Of a stretch of 64,000 nt of DNA, positions 9,901 through 19,721 are shown piece after piece. Both the position numbers and the translations under genes were made by a program. How positions within the stretch are numbered: the stretch's first letter is position 1; the number at the start of each line of letters is the position of its first letter. The stretch is taken from positions 558,001 to 622,000 of the forward strand of contig JABYQU010000012.1 of the NCBI GenBank assembly GCA_022264855.1, given 5' to 3'. Source of the stretch: Lenzites betulinus. Lineage: Eukaryota > Basidiomycota > Agaricomycetes > Polyporales > Polyporaceae. The notes beneath the pieces are model-generated. The model worked only from the letters and a program-made list of their open reading frames with translations. It did no database searches and was not told the origin of the DNA.

Positions 9901-12576
9901 GATGCCCGGTTTAACGCCGCCCGTGAGAAGTTAACTGAGCATATGACCTTCCTGGCGTACCTCTCTGAGAACTCCGACGGCATTGACCTCTCTCTAGCAT
10001 TAGCTGGCCGGTATCCGGAGGATTCGTTCTACAGCCGCATCCTAAACGACCCAAAGTCATTTAAAAACTTTCGGTGTGAAAAGGGACTCGTATATCTACA
10101 CGAGAACTATCGAGACGTTTTGTGCGTGCCCAACATTCTATACAGAAGCAGAAATGTCAGAGAAATCGTGATAAACCACGCCCACTCTCTTCTAGCGCAC
10201 CTGGGATCGTATAAAACGCTAAACCTCTTGCGGGATCACGTTTGGTGGAAAACCATGGCTGCGGATGTGCGCAAGTTTTGCGATTCCTGCCAGACCTGCA
10301 AGCGGAGCAAACCGAACAATCAGCGTCCCTTCGGATTGCTCAACCCCCTCACTATTCCCAAATTACCATGGGAAGTGGTCGGGATTGACTTTGTCGGTCC
10401 TATGCCGGAATCACGCGATCGGAACGGATCCTACGATTCCATCGCTGTGATCATCGACCTCTTGACGGGAATGGTACATTTAGTCCCGTGTAGAACGAAC
10501 TACACGGCGCGTCAAGTGGCGGAACTTGTGTTCTCCGAGGTATACAAACACCATGGCATGCCTAGGGCGATTGTCAGCGATCGCGACTCGCTCTTTACTA
10601 GCCTGTTCTGGACCCACCTGCATAGACTTGTAGGGGTCGAGTTACGCATGTCTAGTGCTTATCACCCGGAGTCCGACGGCTCAACTGAGCGAGCCAATCG
10701 TACTGTCACGCAAATGCTGCGGCAGTGCGTCGGAAGCACCCAAAAGGATTGGGTGTCAAAACTTCCTGCTATCGAGTTCGCGATCAACACAGCTCGATCT
10801 GACACCACAGGATACGCACCTTTCTTTTTGAACACGGGGCGAATGCCCCGCTCCATGATCTGGGATGACGCTCGCGCGGATGAATACCCCGGCGTCCGTG
10901 TTTATGCTCAACGAGTAAAGCAGGCCATCATGGCGGCGCACGACAGTATTCTGGCCGCCAGGGTCAAACAGACTCGTGACGCCAATAAAAAACGCCGCGC
11001 GATACCTTTCTCCACTGGCGATCTTGTGTATATTTCAACCAAAAACATCTCTTTGCCGAAAGGCTTAGCACGCAAGCTGGCCCCAAAGTATATCGGGCCG
11101 TACGCTATACTGCGCGACTTTGGCAATAGCTCATTCCATGTGGACTTACCGTCAAACCTCAAGCAACGCGGAGTACACCACGTCTTCCACGCGTCCCTAC
11201 TGAGAATTCATGAACCAAACGATGATCGCCTCTTCCCTGGACGACTCGAGACTCAGGTCGCGGAACTGGACGATCGAGAAGACGAATGGGTGATTACCCG
11301 CATCCTGTCGCATCAAGGCGCGGGAGAAGACTCGATCTTGGAGGCCTTGTGGCGCTCGGGCGATCGCACCTGGATTCCCGGTCGTGAGATCCGACACACC
11401 CGCGCGGTTGCTGAGTATCTCGAGGCCGTTGGGGCGGAGGACATCAGTAAACTCCGCCACGGTTCAGGACGGCCTCCGCGGAACGATCCTCAAGTTTTCT
11501 TAGGGGCGGTAGGCCGTCCCTCTATAGTTCCGCGCCGCCCGACATATAAATACAAGCGCGACGCGAGGGTTAAGCCTCCTCATCGGGAGTCAGCCTCACG
11601 ACTTCCCCTCTCGCTCCAACATCGACCGACTCTTGCTCCTCGCTTTCCCCTTCGCCCTACCCTTGCGCAACGACCGCGCATAGGCCCCCCACGCTACCTA
11701 CCCTACGTGCTCGTTGGATTCCTGCTCCTAGTGCTCATGGCTTCTTTCAACGACAACACAGCCCTCGACCGGCTCGGCAACGGCAACATATTGATGCGTC
11801 GTGAAGTACACGGGACCAAACAGCAGTACTCCATCGATCAGCTCCGCATGTACTCCCGCTTCGACTTTGCACTCCGCGCCGATCGACTCTCTGGGCCGGG
11901 CCTGATCGTGCCGGCCGGATACTCCGAATTCTGCGAGCTATGGGCGCAGGATCGCGACTGTCGCTACCAGTTCGTCCAGTACGACCAGATCACTGGAGTT
12001 ATCGACGTCGTGGGCATCCACCTCACCGCCGACCTACTGGCTCCGACTCGGGAGCGTCTCACTCCCCAGCTTCGCGTGCACGCGGTTAAACCTCTGCCTG
12101 CCGCTCCTGCCACCCGGCTTGAGCCTCGCCGCCAAGCCATCGTCGATAACCTCATCTACGATCATTTGGAGCACACCCAACGCGTGCAGGATATCATCCG
12201 CGACCGCCGCGATCGCAAGGCCGAACGCGCTCCTACCACCGCAGTTGGACCGTACACAAAGCCGAAGGTCGCTATGGCGTCCACCGGCCCGTACAACAAA
12301 AGCAAAGCTGCCCGAGAGCGTACTCCGCGCGTCCGCCCCGCTAAAACCGGCAAAGGCAAGGGACGCGACGCCTCCACGGCTGCACCCATTCATCGCTCCT
12401 CCGGCCCCGCCGCTATGGACATCGACGGCGACGGACCTGTCGCGTCGTCTTCCACCACCTCGGCTCCTGAGCCTGCCGCCGCCGCCGCCGCCGCCGCGTC
12501 TGCTCCCATGCCGAAGAAAATCACCGCTGGAGACGAGGACGACGAACTCATCGAGTACCACACCGATGATGAATAG
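3979..12576 (+). CDS. Gag-pol polyprotein of the Gypsy element
   Basis: The frame from the ATG at 3979 encodes 2,865 residues with no frameshift between gag and pol. An acidic, Ser-rich N terminus leads into a capsid-like region (about 480-640) and a CCHC knuckle, CYNC...GHLSRNC, at 719. The aspartic protease has LLDSGS at 1177-1182. Reverse transcriptase has YLDD at 1499-1502. RNase H begins at TDG (Asp 1653). The integrase has an HHCC finger ending C2101-x2-C2104 and catalytic Asp 2137, Asp 2201 and Glu 2237, the last two 35 residues apart. A chromodomain-like segment (about 2433-2485) follows, then a 380-residue extension with a hydrophobic stretch near 2573-2591 and a poly-Ala run. The 430-residue spacer between knuckle and protease and the long tail are unusual. 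All catalytic residues I can check are present. Confidence 0.95.
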   Translation: MPRYNLRSRTTAASIHNNQAVPGGFHDSPGTRSSGAPSSVSSLDEDTISESEEGPLTYSQAASLRLPSLELRVPEATPTASDARETTVDNSTLNKIHENPETSGELPSVLTKVEDIEEGTWQTAGRSGRHSPLGSGHKNDRSLSYLSDSSLGEGSSNLALTRKGKEVARDNALAFGLEEHELDPEAQRREFARYSSIPTPIPEGKPWAHRAPSNISSDSTTSKQTARQEGPSSPARPNSPPSPVDVLSEIERLERELVRLRLQSPVLMNKTSAGAGLAHSAADFSLPMTSALRNSAARVVPEGGPTAHGTSITAALRGPRLSGKRVSAPILPHKPDIHANYEPASVLVSTTVDRVRGLPPQSHNGDGRAALDPVLRPESQIAPGSYLGHAFRQLDEHASGGGGPPSSSSSSSSDAGSSSSSDSTDASRKKRRRNRAKKAARQRRDRSARSSPTVRVPVLKPRDPDPYDGVADAQLFHKFVQDITEYIDGYHVPPERQAITVSRFLTKRAYSCYRATCSEAPWAWALKDVLIEVFNYCFPIDFRQRTREKLNHIQQGGRTVREFVHELQGLFLLLGHMSEETRVEKLWYGLRPSLQADLYRAKLNPSSASWASVQTEAEIAELAQSASATAERRQESSRFTGGNSGSPAKWRSLDGGDRSRRYRDRAPESVAALPAKPLASGDRRPGRTNRERANTRPSERPKSKLTDKERDDLRTAGKCYNCREIGHLSRNCPRSNQIPSGKNGRPPGVTAYSVGLAVIDPVDVLQEQVQSTSRIEEIEFNYVELADGRAYSYGATRCDTVSDAGSVPPSRVTYAAVRGACEDALALYDDSIPDLCTVSGSSDDSMPDLHTVSASDVTDDDGTPVDRSAVFPRAPSDDSAGFTAFLQDVCGSDQWTAGDAVDDPARTLPSTPRCGRPYVALGDVLACRAQDLLQSNLPYMAEEGLGESAILVGPRDHDNLSVMYSDFAGRTADGCVLGTADATVPLSRACMEDETFDVVDWFRGLLRGLRTSDVLDVSRTADTLVGDAFGSHSAAVLNRDVPWPSQSVGANATPDGVPRFTAFRYGDTVLIEDAYLALDCQISVAQLRNSSFDLPGWYAVFAHRYLLPPAVDALDGGLDWLGAVPVLPSAPGVCSMAAAIALPPLQRNSAETKDFRRLIPDPIVVTVTVNGEPARALLDSGSLADFMSAKFAHQLHIRGYELEKPLPVQLAVQGSRAKVNYGCKADIIYQTVRERRYFDIMNILNYDLILGTPFLAQHQLVLGFNPSKVVVGCATLADVPATRLRVIESRAADVLEGELERVRQALREYAAPICRDASDAPFPPLRAVNHSIPLKDPAKVYHWRPSKCPDALRPHWIEKRDAYLKTGRWRMSSARNTSPMLLLKKPGTGVNGVPPRLRVVCDLRERNSNTVKVTSPLPDMEAILRRASRKPYRSLIDGKDAYEQIRVEPDHVERTAMTTPDGNMVSLVLQQGDCNAVATYQTLMNHIFGPLIGHFMDVYLDDIIIYSDTVAEHETHVRQVIDILKQEELYLSSTKLQFLCGELKILGRIIDSDGIRMDPDKVDSVANWKAPTSRELLRGFLGSVGYLADDVATVRIPMGVLSGLTGQEASFRWGPTEQRAFDEIKQLVHVHRTHHRRPLDYASTAPRIWLVTDGSLAGIAGVVCQGPDWRNARVAAFFSAKLASAQANYAVHEIEMLAGVEAMLRHRDILLGCHFTWVTDHKGLIHLLNQKNLSGRQARWIEKISEFDFEIEYVPGVDNVLADALSRIYANDAPGTVRAPSEFVSHDDPAEAPGISSLSVTLPVIVGGEAAALLHSEPARRPQTRAQTRVAPHAPAIPRAAPRAVLHPNPRPPALRAEPVTRPATQRPRRGGTNTGSVPRQRGQTQRAPQLAADSGRPESAREFAQRIRRVVLHGPRPTKQQEGAGSAIDTLRSHPDAPTREDGGGDASHIPSATTQAVPTTGASAPVGESSTEDARFNAAREKLTEHMTFLAYLSENSDGIDLSLALAGRYPEDSFYSRILNDPKSFKNFRCEKGLVYLHENYRDVLCVPNILYRSRNVREIVINHAHSLLAHLGSYKTLNLLRDHVWWKTMAADVRKFCDSCQTCKRSKPNNQRPFGLLNPLTIPKLPWEVVGIDFVGPMPESRDRNGSYDSIAVIIDLLTGMVHLVPCRTNYTARQVAELVFSEVYKHHGMPRAIVSDRDSLFTSLFWTHLHRLVGVELRMSSAYHPESDGSTERANRTVTQMLRQCVGSTQKDWVSKLPAIEFAINTARSDTTGYAPFFLNTGRMPRSMIWDDARADEYPGVRVYAQRVKQAIMAAHDSILAARVKQTRDANKKRRAIPFSTGDLVYISTKNISLPKGLARKLAPKYIGPYAILRDFGNSSFHVDLPSNLKQRGVHHVFHASLLRIHEPNDDRLFPGRLETQVAELDDREDEWVITRILSHQGAGEDSILEALWRSGDRTWIPGREIRHTRAVAEYLEAVGAEDISKLRHGSGRPPRNDPQVFLGAVGRPSIVPRRPTYKYKRDARVKPPHRESASRLPLSLQHRPTLAPRFPLRPTLAQRPRIGPPRYLPYVLVGFLLLVLMASFNDNTALDRLGNGNILMRREVHGTKQQYSIDQLRMYSRFDFALRADRLSGPGLIVPAGYSEFCELWAQDRDCRYQFVQYDQITGVIDVVGIHLTADLLAPTRERLTPQLRVHAVKPLPAAPATRLEPRRQAIVDNLIYDHLEHTQRVQDIIRDRRDRKAERAPTTAVGPYTKPKVAMASTGPYNKSKAARERTPRVRPAKTGKGKGRDASTAAPIHRSSGPAAMDIDGDGPVASSSTTSAPEPAAAAAAAASAPMPKKITAGDEDDELIEYHTDDE

Positions 12577-12610
12577 AGCAGTGAACCTCCTCTGCGGACT
12601 TGGTTACACT

Positions 12611-12621
12611 GGGAGGGCGGA
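12611..12621 (+). other. Polypurine tract
   Basis: GGGAGGGCGGA abuts the 3' LTR, where plus-strand DNA synthesis is expected to be primed. One cytosine interrupts it. Confidence 0.6.
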
Positions 12622-12921
12622 TGTAACACCCAGACCAGGGCCGAGCCCCAGCGCCTGGCCTTTTCCTTACTGTTACTCCTTCCTTTCCCGTCTTACCCGC
12701 GTCCTGCTTACCAGTCCGCTTCCTCATCCCGCCTTGGCCTTCGCTTGGCTCTAAAAACTTCCTTCTCATTCTCTCGCCTCCCCGTATCTATAAAACCCAT
12801 GTATTCACATACGGCTGAGGCCATCATTCATTCCGCAATCGACGAGACCGTAAACCTGTCTTTCAGCGTCTGAACGTTCCTCTGTGACGACCTCCTTCCA
12901 CATCCGGTTGCCGACGTCACA
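12622..12921 (+). repeat. 3' LTR
   Basis: This is the second 300-base LTR, identical by eye to the 5' copy. The right copy of the ACTGG target duplication follows at 12922-12926. Confidence 0.95.
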
Positions 12922-12999
12922 ACTGGGCGCCTACGAATTTCACCCGGCGCGTCGATCAGCGGCCGCGGGTGTTCAAACGTTCATGTTCTTACTACTACC

Positions 13000-13700
13000 A
13001 CTGCCGAGAGGTTCATGAGGCCAGCGGTAGTGCACGCATTTGATTACTATCATGACCACACAGCACCACTGTCGGCATGATCTGGAAGCAGTCTCACTGA
13101 CTGTGACGCAGAGTATGGCAAACTTGAGGACGCCGAGTATACTCAATGGAGCCCTCACAATTTGGACTGGGCGACGACATGCTTGTTCGGCCGCAACGCT
13201 CCGGGTCGTAGGTGAGCCGACGGGAGGTTGACATTGTCAGCCTCCTGCTGACAGCCCCGGGGGAATAAGAAGCGGGGAGGGACGCGCTCTCTTCTCATCC
13301 GCCTCTTCCCTTCCTTCCTCCATGGCCGGTGCGTTTCCTCTTCATTTCCCCCCGTCCCTTGTGCTCATATCTTCTATGTCCTTTACCATTGACACGCCAT
13401 CCACCACAGACTGGAGCGCCGCCGACTATCGACAGCCCAAGACATTCAAGGGCCCGCGAGGGAGGGCAGCCGTTGTCTGCCGGGTGGCTAGCCCTGTCGT
13501 GTCAGTCTCGAGGCGTAGTAGCGACCCGGGTGCGCACACCCGTAGCAAGCCGTCCGCTGCCATCCACCAGGTGCGTCCCGAGGGAGGGACACTGTCCTGG
13601 CGCATACCTTTTCGTGGTCCTCGGGATAAGTACCTGTCTGTGCGCTGCTCCTCGTCGGGCGGAGCGCGGGCGGGGAAACCCAAATGCGCTTCAGGTAGGT
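13000..13700 (+). repeat. Dispersed repeat R1, copy B
   Basis: The core runs from about 13154 (CTCACAATTTGGACTGG) to 13700 (CTTCAGGTAGG), with the same GGGGGAATAA box, CCATGGCCGGTGC and GC-rich end as copy A. Similarity to copy A upstream (GCCGAGAGG and GACCACAC) extends it to about 13000, only 75 bases after the retrotransposon ends. Confidence 0.7.
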
Positions 13701-15281
13701 TTTTCATCCTCAGGTACTGGCTACTCGTCTTTCAGCCATGTAGCGTTGCGAATTATGCAGCGCATGGTTGTATTCTATAGTTTGTGGTCTCAGGGCGACG
13801 TGTGTATTGTAAAGCGGTCAGATATAGTACCCTAAAATGCTTTGATGAGTAGGGAATAATTCATAACTTAAACTCCTCCGATGTCAGAAGTTTGAGTGCG
13901 AAATATCACTACTGAATATTTCAGGCTTCAAGCTTTAAGCACGTTGTAGCAGCTGTGTCGAACTCCTTGAACTGCGTTTGGCCCATGGCGACGCGCGGTA
14001 TTCCACCACTCGAGCTAGCGCCCGGTGTACGGCAATAGGCGCCCGAACTGACATCACTAGTAGTCGCGTGTTTCCGACTAGAATCACGGCGGGCATTAGA
14101 CCATTGCGGATAGGCCAAAATGGGTCCCAAAGTCGAGACAAGAGGTTAACTCCTCGACCACTTTTGTATGCTTTTTGCACCGGCGAACAGGTTTGGTTAC
14201 GTCCGGTTTTTGTCCGATTTTGCTCACGTCAGATAGCTAACAATTTCCCTCTATGTTGTCCGGGAGCGGTTTCGATTGATAGTTAAACTACTAATTCCAT
14301 TTTGTCCAGGATGCAAACAAAGGTTAACAAACGCTCTCCTTTTTCGACGAATCTTTGCCATTATACTTGTTAGACGCTCTCAAATAAAAACCTGTACACA
14401 CAGCTTTCGGCCGGCTTTTGAAACCGATCAGTGCTTTTTCCACTGGTCCCATTTGTGCACCGGACAAAAGCGGGTTTCAACTCATCCTGTTGTCTGCCTT
14501 TCAGCTATGACGGGCGCCAGCGGACAAAACCCTCTTCACTTCGTTTCGAAGGGTTCAATTCAGCGCTGTGTTTTGAAAACACTATTTTAACTTTATAATT
14601 TGGTTTCGTGGCGTGTTTATTCCATTTCGGGACGCCAAGTTCATTTCGGGGCACGACTTCCGATTCGGGACACCGGGCCGGACGGGCGCTCCTCTCGGGG
14701 TGCTTAGTCGGCGCCAACAAGTACTCTGACCGTTATTGCAGGCTGACCGTAACGATTAAATGTTGGAACTCGCATGCTACACCGCGGTACGTCCTACTGC
14801 TAGCTAGCTTGTAGAATAGTTCTCGTCCACGCTAGCCATTCTATTCTATGATTTATTGCAAGGTACGGCTTCTAAGAATGATAACAACCAAGGTATCATG
14901 ATCTGACAGACTGCGATTCGCAGTTCACATGATGTCGGTCAGTATAGTACGAGTCATTGGTGGTATTACGCCAGACTGATAGTGGCCCCGAAGGTGGTCT
15001 ATAATACACGTAAGCAAGTACTACACCGCTGTTACAGAGTATATACACAGTACTCCTACTACCAGCCGAGCAAGACCGCCCCCGCAGGCTTATGCTGTTG
15101 TAAAGATCACATCCGGGTTGCTCATACACAATATCCTCACGGCCACTCTAGTCAGAATCATAGTGATATACCATACCCCTTACTTACCTATTTTGTGTTA
15201 GACCGCGCCCGACACACAAACGAGGTACTTGTCTCGTCTCGTACTGCATCAGTATATACCCACTCGGCATGCCGTCTTCCT
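13701..15281. other. AT-richer stretch, no gene recognised
   Basis: I see no coding chain. A segment at 14083-14143 matches 24471-24531 in inverse orientation, and 13930-13990 resembles 29140-29200 (CTCCTTGAACTGC). GGACAAAA-type motifs recur. This reads as old repeat debris up to the left end of the Plavaka element. Confidence 0.4.
14083..14143 (+). repeat. 60-base repeat, copy 1 (inverted partner at 24.5 kb)
   Basis: From CACGGCGGGCATTAG to GTCGAGACAAGAGG this matches the reverse complement of 24471-24531 with only a handful of differences. The pair flanks the Plavaka element at unequal distances. Confidence 0.7.
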
Positions 15282-15297
15282 CATCAGCGTTTTGACA
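15282..15297 (+). repeat. Left terminal inverted repeat of the Plavaka element
   Basis: CATCAGCGTTTTGACA mirrors 23517-23532. The exact outermost base is not certain, because the first two or three bases may be the target site. Confidence 0.65.
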
Positions 15298-15535
15298 CTT
15301 ACTTGAAGCGTTACCTACGAGGAAGTGGACCAAACTTGCGCCAAGTAGCCCAGCTTGAAGCGAAGGCGCTCAACTTCGCCGCAAACACTGACTTCGGCTG
15401 GTAAGCGCTCACTTGGGTTCTAACCAAGTGCTTCGCGCGCCTTCAGAGCGACTTGTAGCAAAACGTAACCATGTAAGTAATTAGTACGAGGAGGTGCACG
15501 CAAAGCTTGTACAAGTAACTTGATTACAACTAATA

Positions 15536-18500
15536 TTAGAACGCAATCTCATGAGCGTGATGATCAGCATACTTATTTACATAGAACGCATTGAAAGCAT
15601 CTAATGAATCCGTATAAGTAAGTGTACGCGGAATATGATGTGTACCAGAAACACCAATTAAGTGCGCGGCACGTAGCATACAGTCCAGGTGAATTACAGA
15701 TGTTACTGCCAGGCCCTGAGCGTCCACATGAGGCTCAACTATCCACATACCAGTGTCTTTGCACGGAGTATCGCTGGAACGCACAAACCATGACACAAGG
15801 GCACACGGATATACAATGCCGTCCGTGTGCTTGAACGAGAATAACAGGCGTATACGTACGACGGCGAGGCCGCGGAAGCCCGGGAGTGTGTCGTCGTCGA
15901 CCACAAAGGCGCAATCATGGCGGGCGGGGCCGCCACGCCAGCTCAGACACGAGCGTATTCGTTCCCTCTTCATTCCCTTGACACCGGAGAGGTCGCTCGG
16001 CGCGTAGAACGTGGCGAGAGCCGATGGAAAGACGGCGAGCCGTGGGGGACACGGAGGACATATGTTGATGTCGAGGTCCACACCTCCAAGTTCGACGTCG
16101 TCATGTACTTGCACATAAAGGAATCGACGTATGAGGTCGGGGAGGTGCGGAGTGCCAACCGCGTGCGCGATTGCTTCGGTCGTCTTCGGAAATCCGCGCA
16201 CTGCAAAAACGTTCAGTAAATTTGTACGAACGCTTCGCGCGAGCACGATACTACTCCTACTCACCTTGCCGTTTCGCTAACTTCACCTCGCCCAGGACGT
16301 CACCGTCCACCGGGCCGCCGTCGTCGTCCTCGCGTGCCGCTGCATTCGCGTTGATGAGGTCAACAGGATCGCGCGCGCCATCGTCATCTAAACCGAGGCC
16401 GGCCCAGATGTCTTCCTCCTCGTCGGCCGCGCGGATGCATGAGCCTTGCAGCATGCCACGAGCGAGGAAGTCTGCGCGGGCCGCGGCGAGCTTGTCAAGG
16501 CGCTGATTGGTGAGCAGCATTTGTCCGAGCGCTTCATATCGGTTGGAGCGGCGGTAAGGCTCCTTGACCGCCTTGATGTGTTTGGACTCGGTTATTGACG
16601 AGCAAAGACCGTTGGGGGCTCCGAATTGCTGTATAAGGTACGGGTAATGCGTCATGGAATGCTGACGAGGCAACGAGAAGCCGTCGGGGAGCCGGACTCC
16701 GATTTGTTCGAAAATTACACGGTCTTGGTGGAACCGCTCGAGCGCATCCTCGATTTGAGCCAGTGTCGCTGTCGTGATGATGTCGCGCCGTACGAGGTAG
16801 CAAAACTCCATGAACGCGCTGAGCGCACGCACCATTTGCGGCGGTACGTGTCCCGCGATGGCGGGTAAGTAGACCTGTATGGATCACGGCAGCATCAGTG
16901 CAGCACAACATAAGTATTATGATGCATGCTTTACCTTCATTAACGCTTTGGAATCATCGCCCGTCCATTGTTTGAACCCTCGGCCTTCAGGGAAGCGTCG
17001 TAAGCCAGGGAAGCTGGGAACGACGGCGATGCTAGCGTAAATGGCCGATGAGACGTATAAGCGGTGCGATAGTAGCGTACCACACTTACCGTCGGTCAAT
17101 ATCCGCAAGGATCACCGCGGCGCCAGCTTGGCCGTGCGTGAGCTCCAGGTAGTGTGCTACCCATGTGACGAGGTGGTCCTTGAATGTCCCTTTGATTATT
17201 TGATGGAGAAGGTCGGGGGACAACATGTCATGGATGTCGGCACGCGGGAACGTGGTGGTGAATGGCTGGTGGATGTGTCAATGCGACGCTGCAGGACTGG
17301 AGGGACGTTGTAGACTTACAACGAGGTCCCCAATGATGCCGTATTCTTCCCAAAGGACTTTGAGGTCCAGGGCTTGGAGTAGCGCCCGCGTATGTTCATG
17401 ACAGCGCCGCGGTTCATCAGGGTTGTCAAGCTGGGTTCGATGTGATGTACATCTGCAATGATATGAGTATACTGTTACAATGTAACGACAGTGAAGCATG
17501 CTCAGGGGGACTTACTTGGCGCACCAGCCTTGTACGACGCAGGCTAGGAGGACTTGTTCCGGGTAGTCGGCGATATACGGTCCTAAGCCATAGATCATGC
17601 GACGGAAATGGCCGTCAGCACAGCGGATAACTTCGGGGGTGGTCATCCCGGCGCGTAACGATTCGAGGATGGTTCGTAACGATGCATGGAATAGTTGGCG
17701 TCGAAACTTCCGGAACTGCGGGTCTTTTGCGAACTCTCGATCAGCTATGTGGGGAGGTTTGTGTGACGTCAGTAACCTAAGCTTGAGCGTAGCACCTGTG
17801 AGCGAAAACAGACTTACTCTTCGGAACGGCGAGAAATGCGACCAGTGAAACGGCGTTGCGTTGGGCACGTCGAGCAGCGTTCCGGACGAGGCCATTTGAT
17901 AGATATAGCGGGTAGTACTCGTTCTGGCCTGTGGCGACAGATACAGTCGTTTTGTCACTTCCGAGAATGATCGGACAGAAGGTCGTGTTTGCATTGCCCG
18001 GTTCTTCCGCGATGATATCCTATCCAAGTTGAATATGCCGTACATTGTACATAGTCAGTTTGAGCTCGCATATATACTTTAAGCCAGTACGTACCGCTTG
18101 TTGCCAGGCCCAGTCACCGGACATAAAGTCTTTGTACTCGCGCTGATCGCCATGGAATACCTGCTTCGGCGCAAAGTCCATATCGTGTGCGAAATCGGGG
18201 TTCGCCAGCTGGGTCTGTAAAACACGACGGGGGCAGCGGAACCATACAGCGTAATCTCGTAGCATCCATGGAGGTACGTTATTGTTGGGACGGTCGCCTG
18301 TGTACGTGATACGGAACTCCTGCCAAGGTATATCTCCCAGCGGGATATTGTCAATGCTGTCATAGACGTCACGCGCATTCGAAAAAGGGGGGTCTTGGCC
18401 AGGCGGTAGTGTCGCCGCCCACAGCTGCATTAGCTCATTGATGTGCCCTGCGGACATCTGCTCCTTTTTGAACAGGAAATCAGCGAGCTCAAATTGGGCA

Positions 18501-18936
18501 CGCGTGTTGTACGGGGTATAGTCGTTGGGCTGTCGGGCGTCAAGCGGAGGAGGAGGCGCATCTGGTGGAAGCGGCACGCCGTGAGCATCGCACGGATGTC
18601 CTGATATATTCCATGATGAGCTATATGTTCAACGTGACAGAGCTTGAATCCCTGACCTGTGATGGTTGGGTGCTGCACCGTGATGGACGCAGGGTCAGGG
18701 TCAGCGCCCAGGAAGGCATCATTGGGCGGAGGAGGGTCGTAGTCAGGAGGCGGGCTGTCTACCCGCGGGCCGGGCGAGACGTCATCATGTGGCATGGGCT
18801 GCTCGGCCACAGCAGAGTCGCCAGGGCGAATATGGACCGCTTGGATGTGGCGCGTACGCCCGCCTACGGATTTGAAGAGCCTCGTGCAACCTTGGTAGAG
18901 ACATGGGAGTGTTGCAGCTGTGAATTTGCGGAGCAT
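15536..18936 (-). CDS. Plavaka-family transposase
   Basis: Nine exons join in phase: 18936-18657, 18600-18095, 18019-17818, 17744-17516, 17452-17320, 17265-17090, 17031-16935, 16874-16265 and 16200-15536, giving 965 residues. The N terminus has a C2H2-type finger (C12, C17, H30, H35). A Pro/Ser-rich linker follows, then the Plavaka core: FELADFLF, MLRDYAVWFRCP, a GSDKTTVSVATGQNEYYPL block with Asp 284 as a likely RNase H-fold catalytic residue, RGFKQWTGDDSKALMKVYLP, HSMTHYPYLIQQFGAPNGL and a C-terminal VNKYADHHAHEI. These motifs are familiar from basidiomycete Plavaka transposases. No stop or frameshift interrupts the model, so the protein may be functional. It is divergent from the accessory gene, with 785 bases between the two starts that must hold both promoters. 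Confidence 0.88.
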
Positions 18937-19721
18937 GATCGATGCACGCCCTGACAGGACGAAGTATGTCATTCTCCAGTGCGGGTGTACCATGATAAGC
19001 GCGTGTCGTACTTACGTGCTCGTAAGACCGTTGAACGGGCCTCAGACTTGTATTTTGACCGGTCAATTACTCGTGATGTGCACGACTGAATGTGATAGTT
19101 GACCATCAACACCGTTTACTTATTCATGTAGGATGAATAACTTGCCTGGGGCTGGTATCCTGAACACGGCCCTGTAGGTTGAGGAGTTGGAGAAGGGCAC
19201 AGCGGGAGAAGGCCTTGGAATAGCTATCGGATAGAGAGGGCGGTCGATGATGGCGCAATGCATGGGAGTCGCCGGGGAAAACATTACGCACGTCGGAGAT
19301 CTGGCATAATTTTAGCCGCTTGCGTGTCAGTGGTCGCAGACCACTGGCGACTCGGAGAATGACTGTGCTACTGTAATTAATGTAGCGGTCAGTTGGCGAT
19401 GAAATGACGAGTACAAGTATATATACCTTGTCGATAAACTATGGCGTATCAACAGTGCAGGGGCAATGGGCGAAGCGTCCCTTGGCTTTGAGCATAAGGG
19501 GGGAGTCCTTTGAAGCCTTGGCAACCTGAAGCCGATCTTGAACCGTCGACGAATCCATGACGGTTGCGAGCCTGGGCCCCGTGATCCATCGATGGTGGCG
19601 TTCGCCGTCGAGTCCTGCAACGACGGAGTCAGCGCTGGTCTCTCTCACCCCCACCACCACTCCCAGTCGCCTGCCAGTGGTACTCACCGAGCACGAAGTA
19701 ACGTATCAGCTCTACCACAGC

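Larger units (their letters stand above)
3490..12921 (+). mobile_element. Complete Ty3/Gypsy LTR retrotransposon
   Basis: The 9,432-base element has two 300-base LTRs beginning TG and ending CA, a 5-base target duplication, a polypurine tract before the 3' LTR and one uninterrupted gag-pol frame. Domain order is gag, CCHC zinc knuckle, protease, reverse transcriptase, RNase H, integrase and a chromodomain-like tail, which is the Ty3/Gypsy order. The two LTRs look identical base for base and the frame has no stop, so insertion was recent and the copy may still be active. Confidence 0.95.

Noticed and set aside
4557..12561. Many antisense and shifted frames across the gag-pol region
   Set aside because: They are shadows of a GC-rich coding frame that carries all recognisable motifs.
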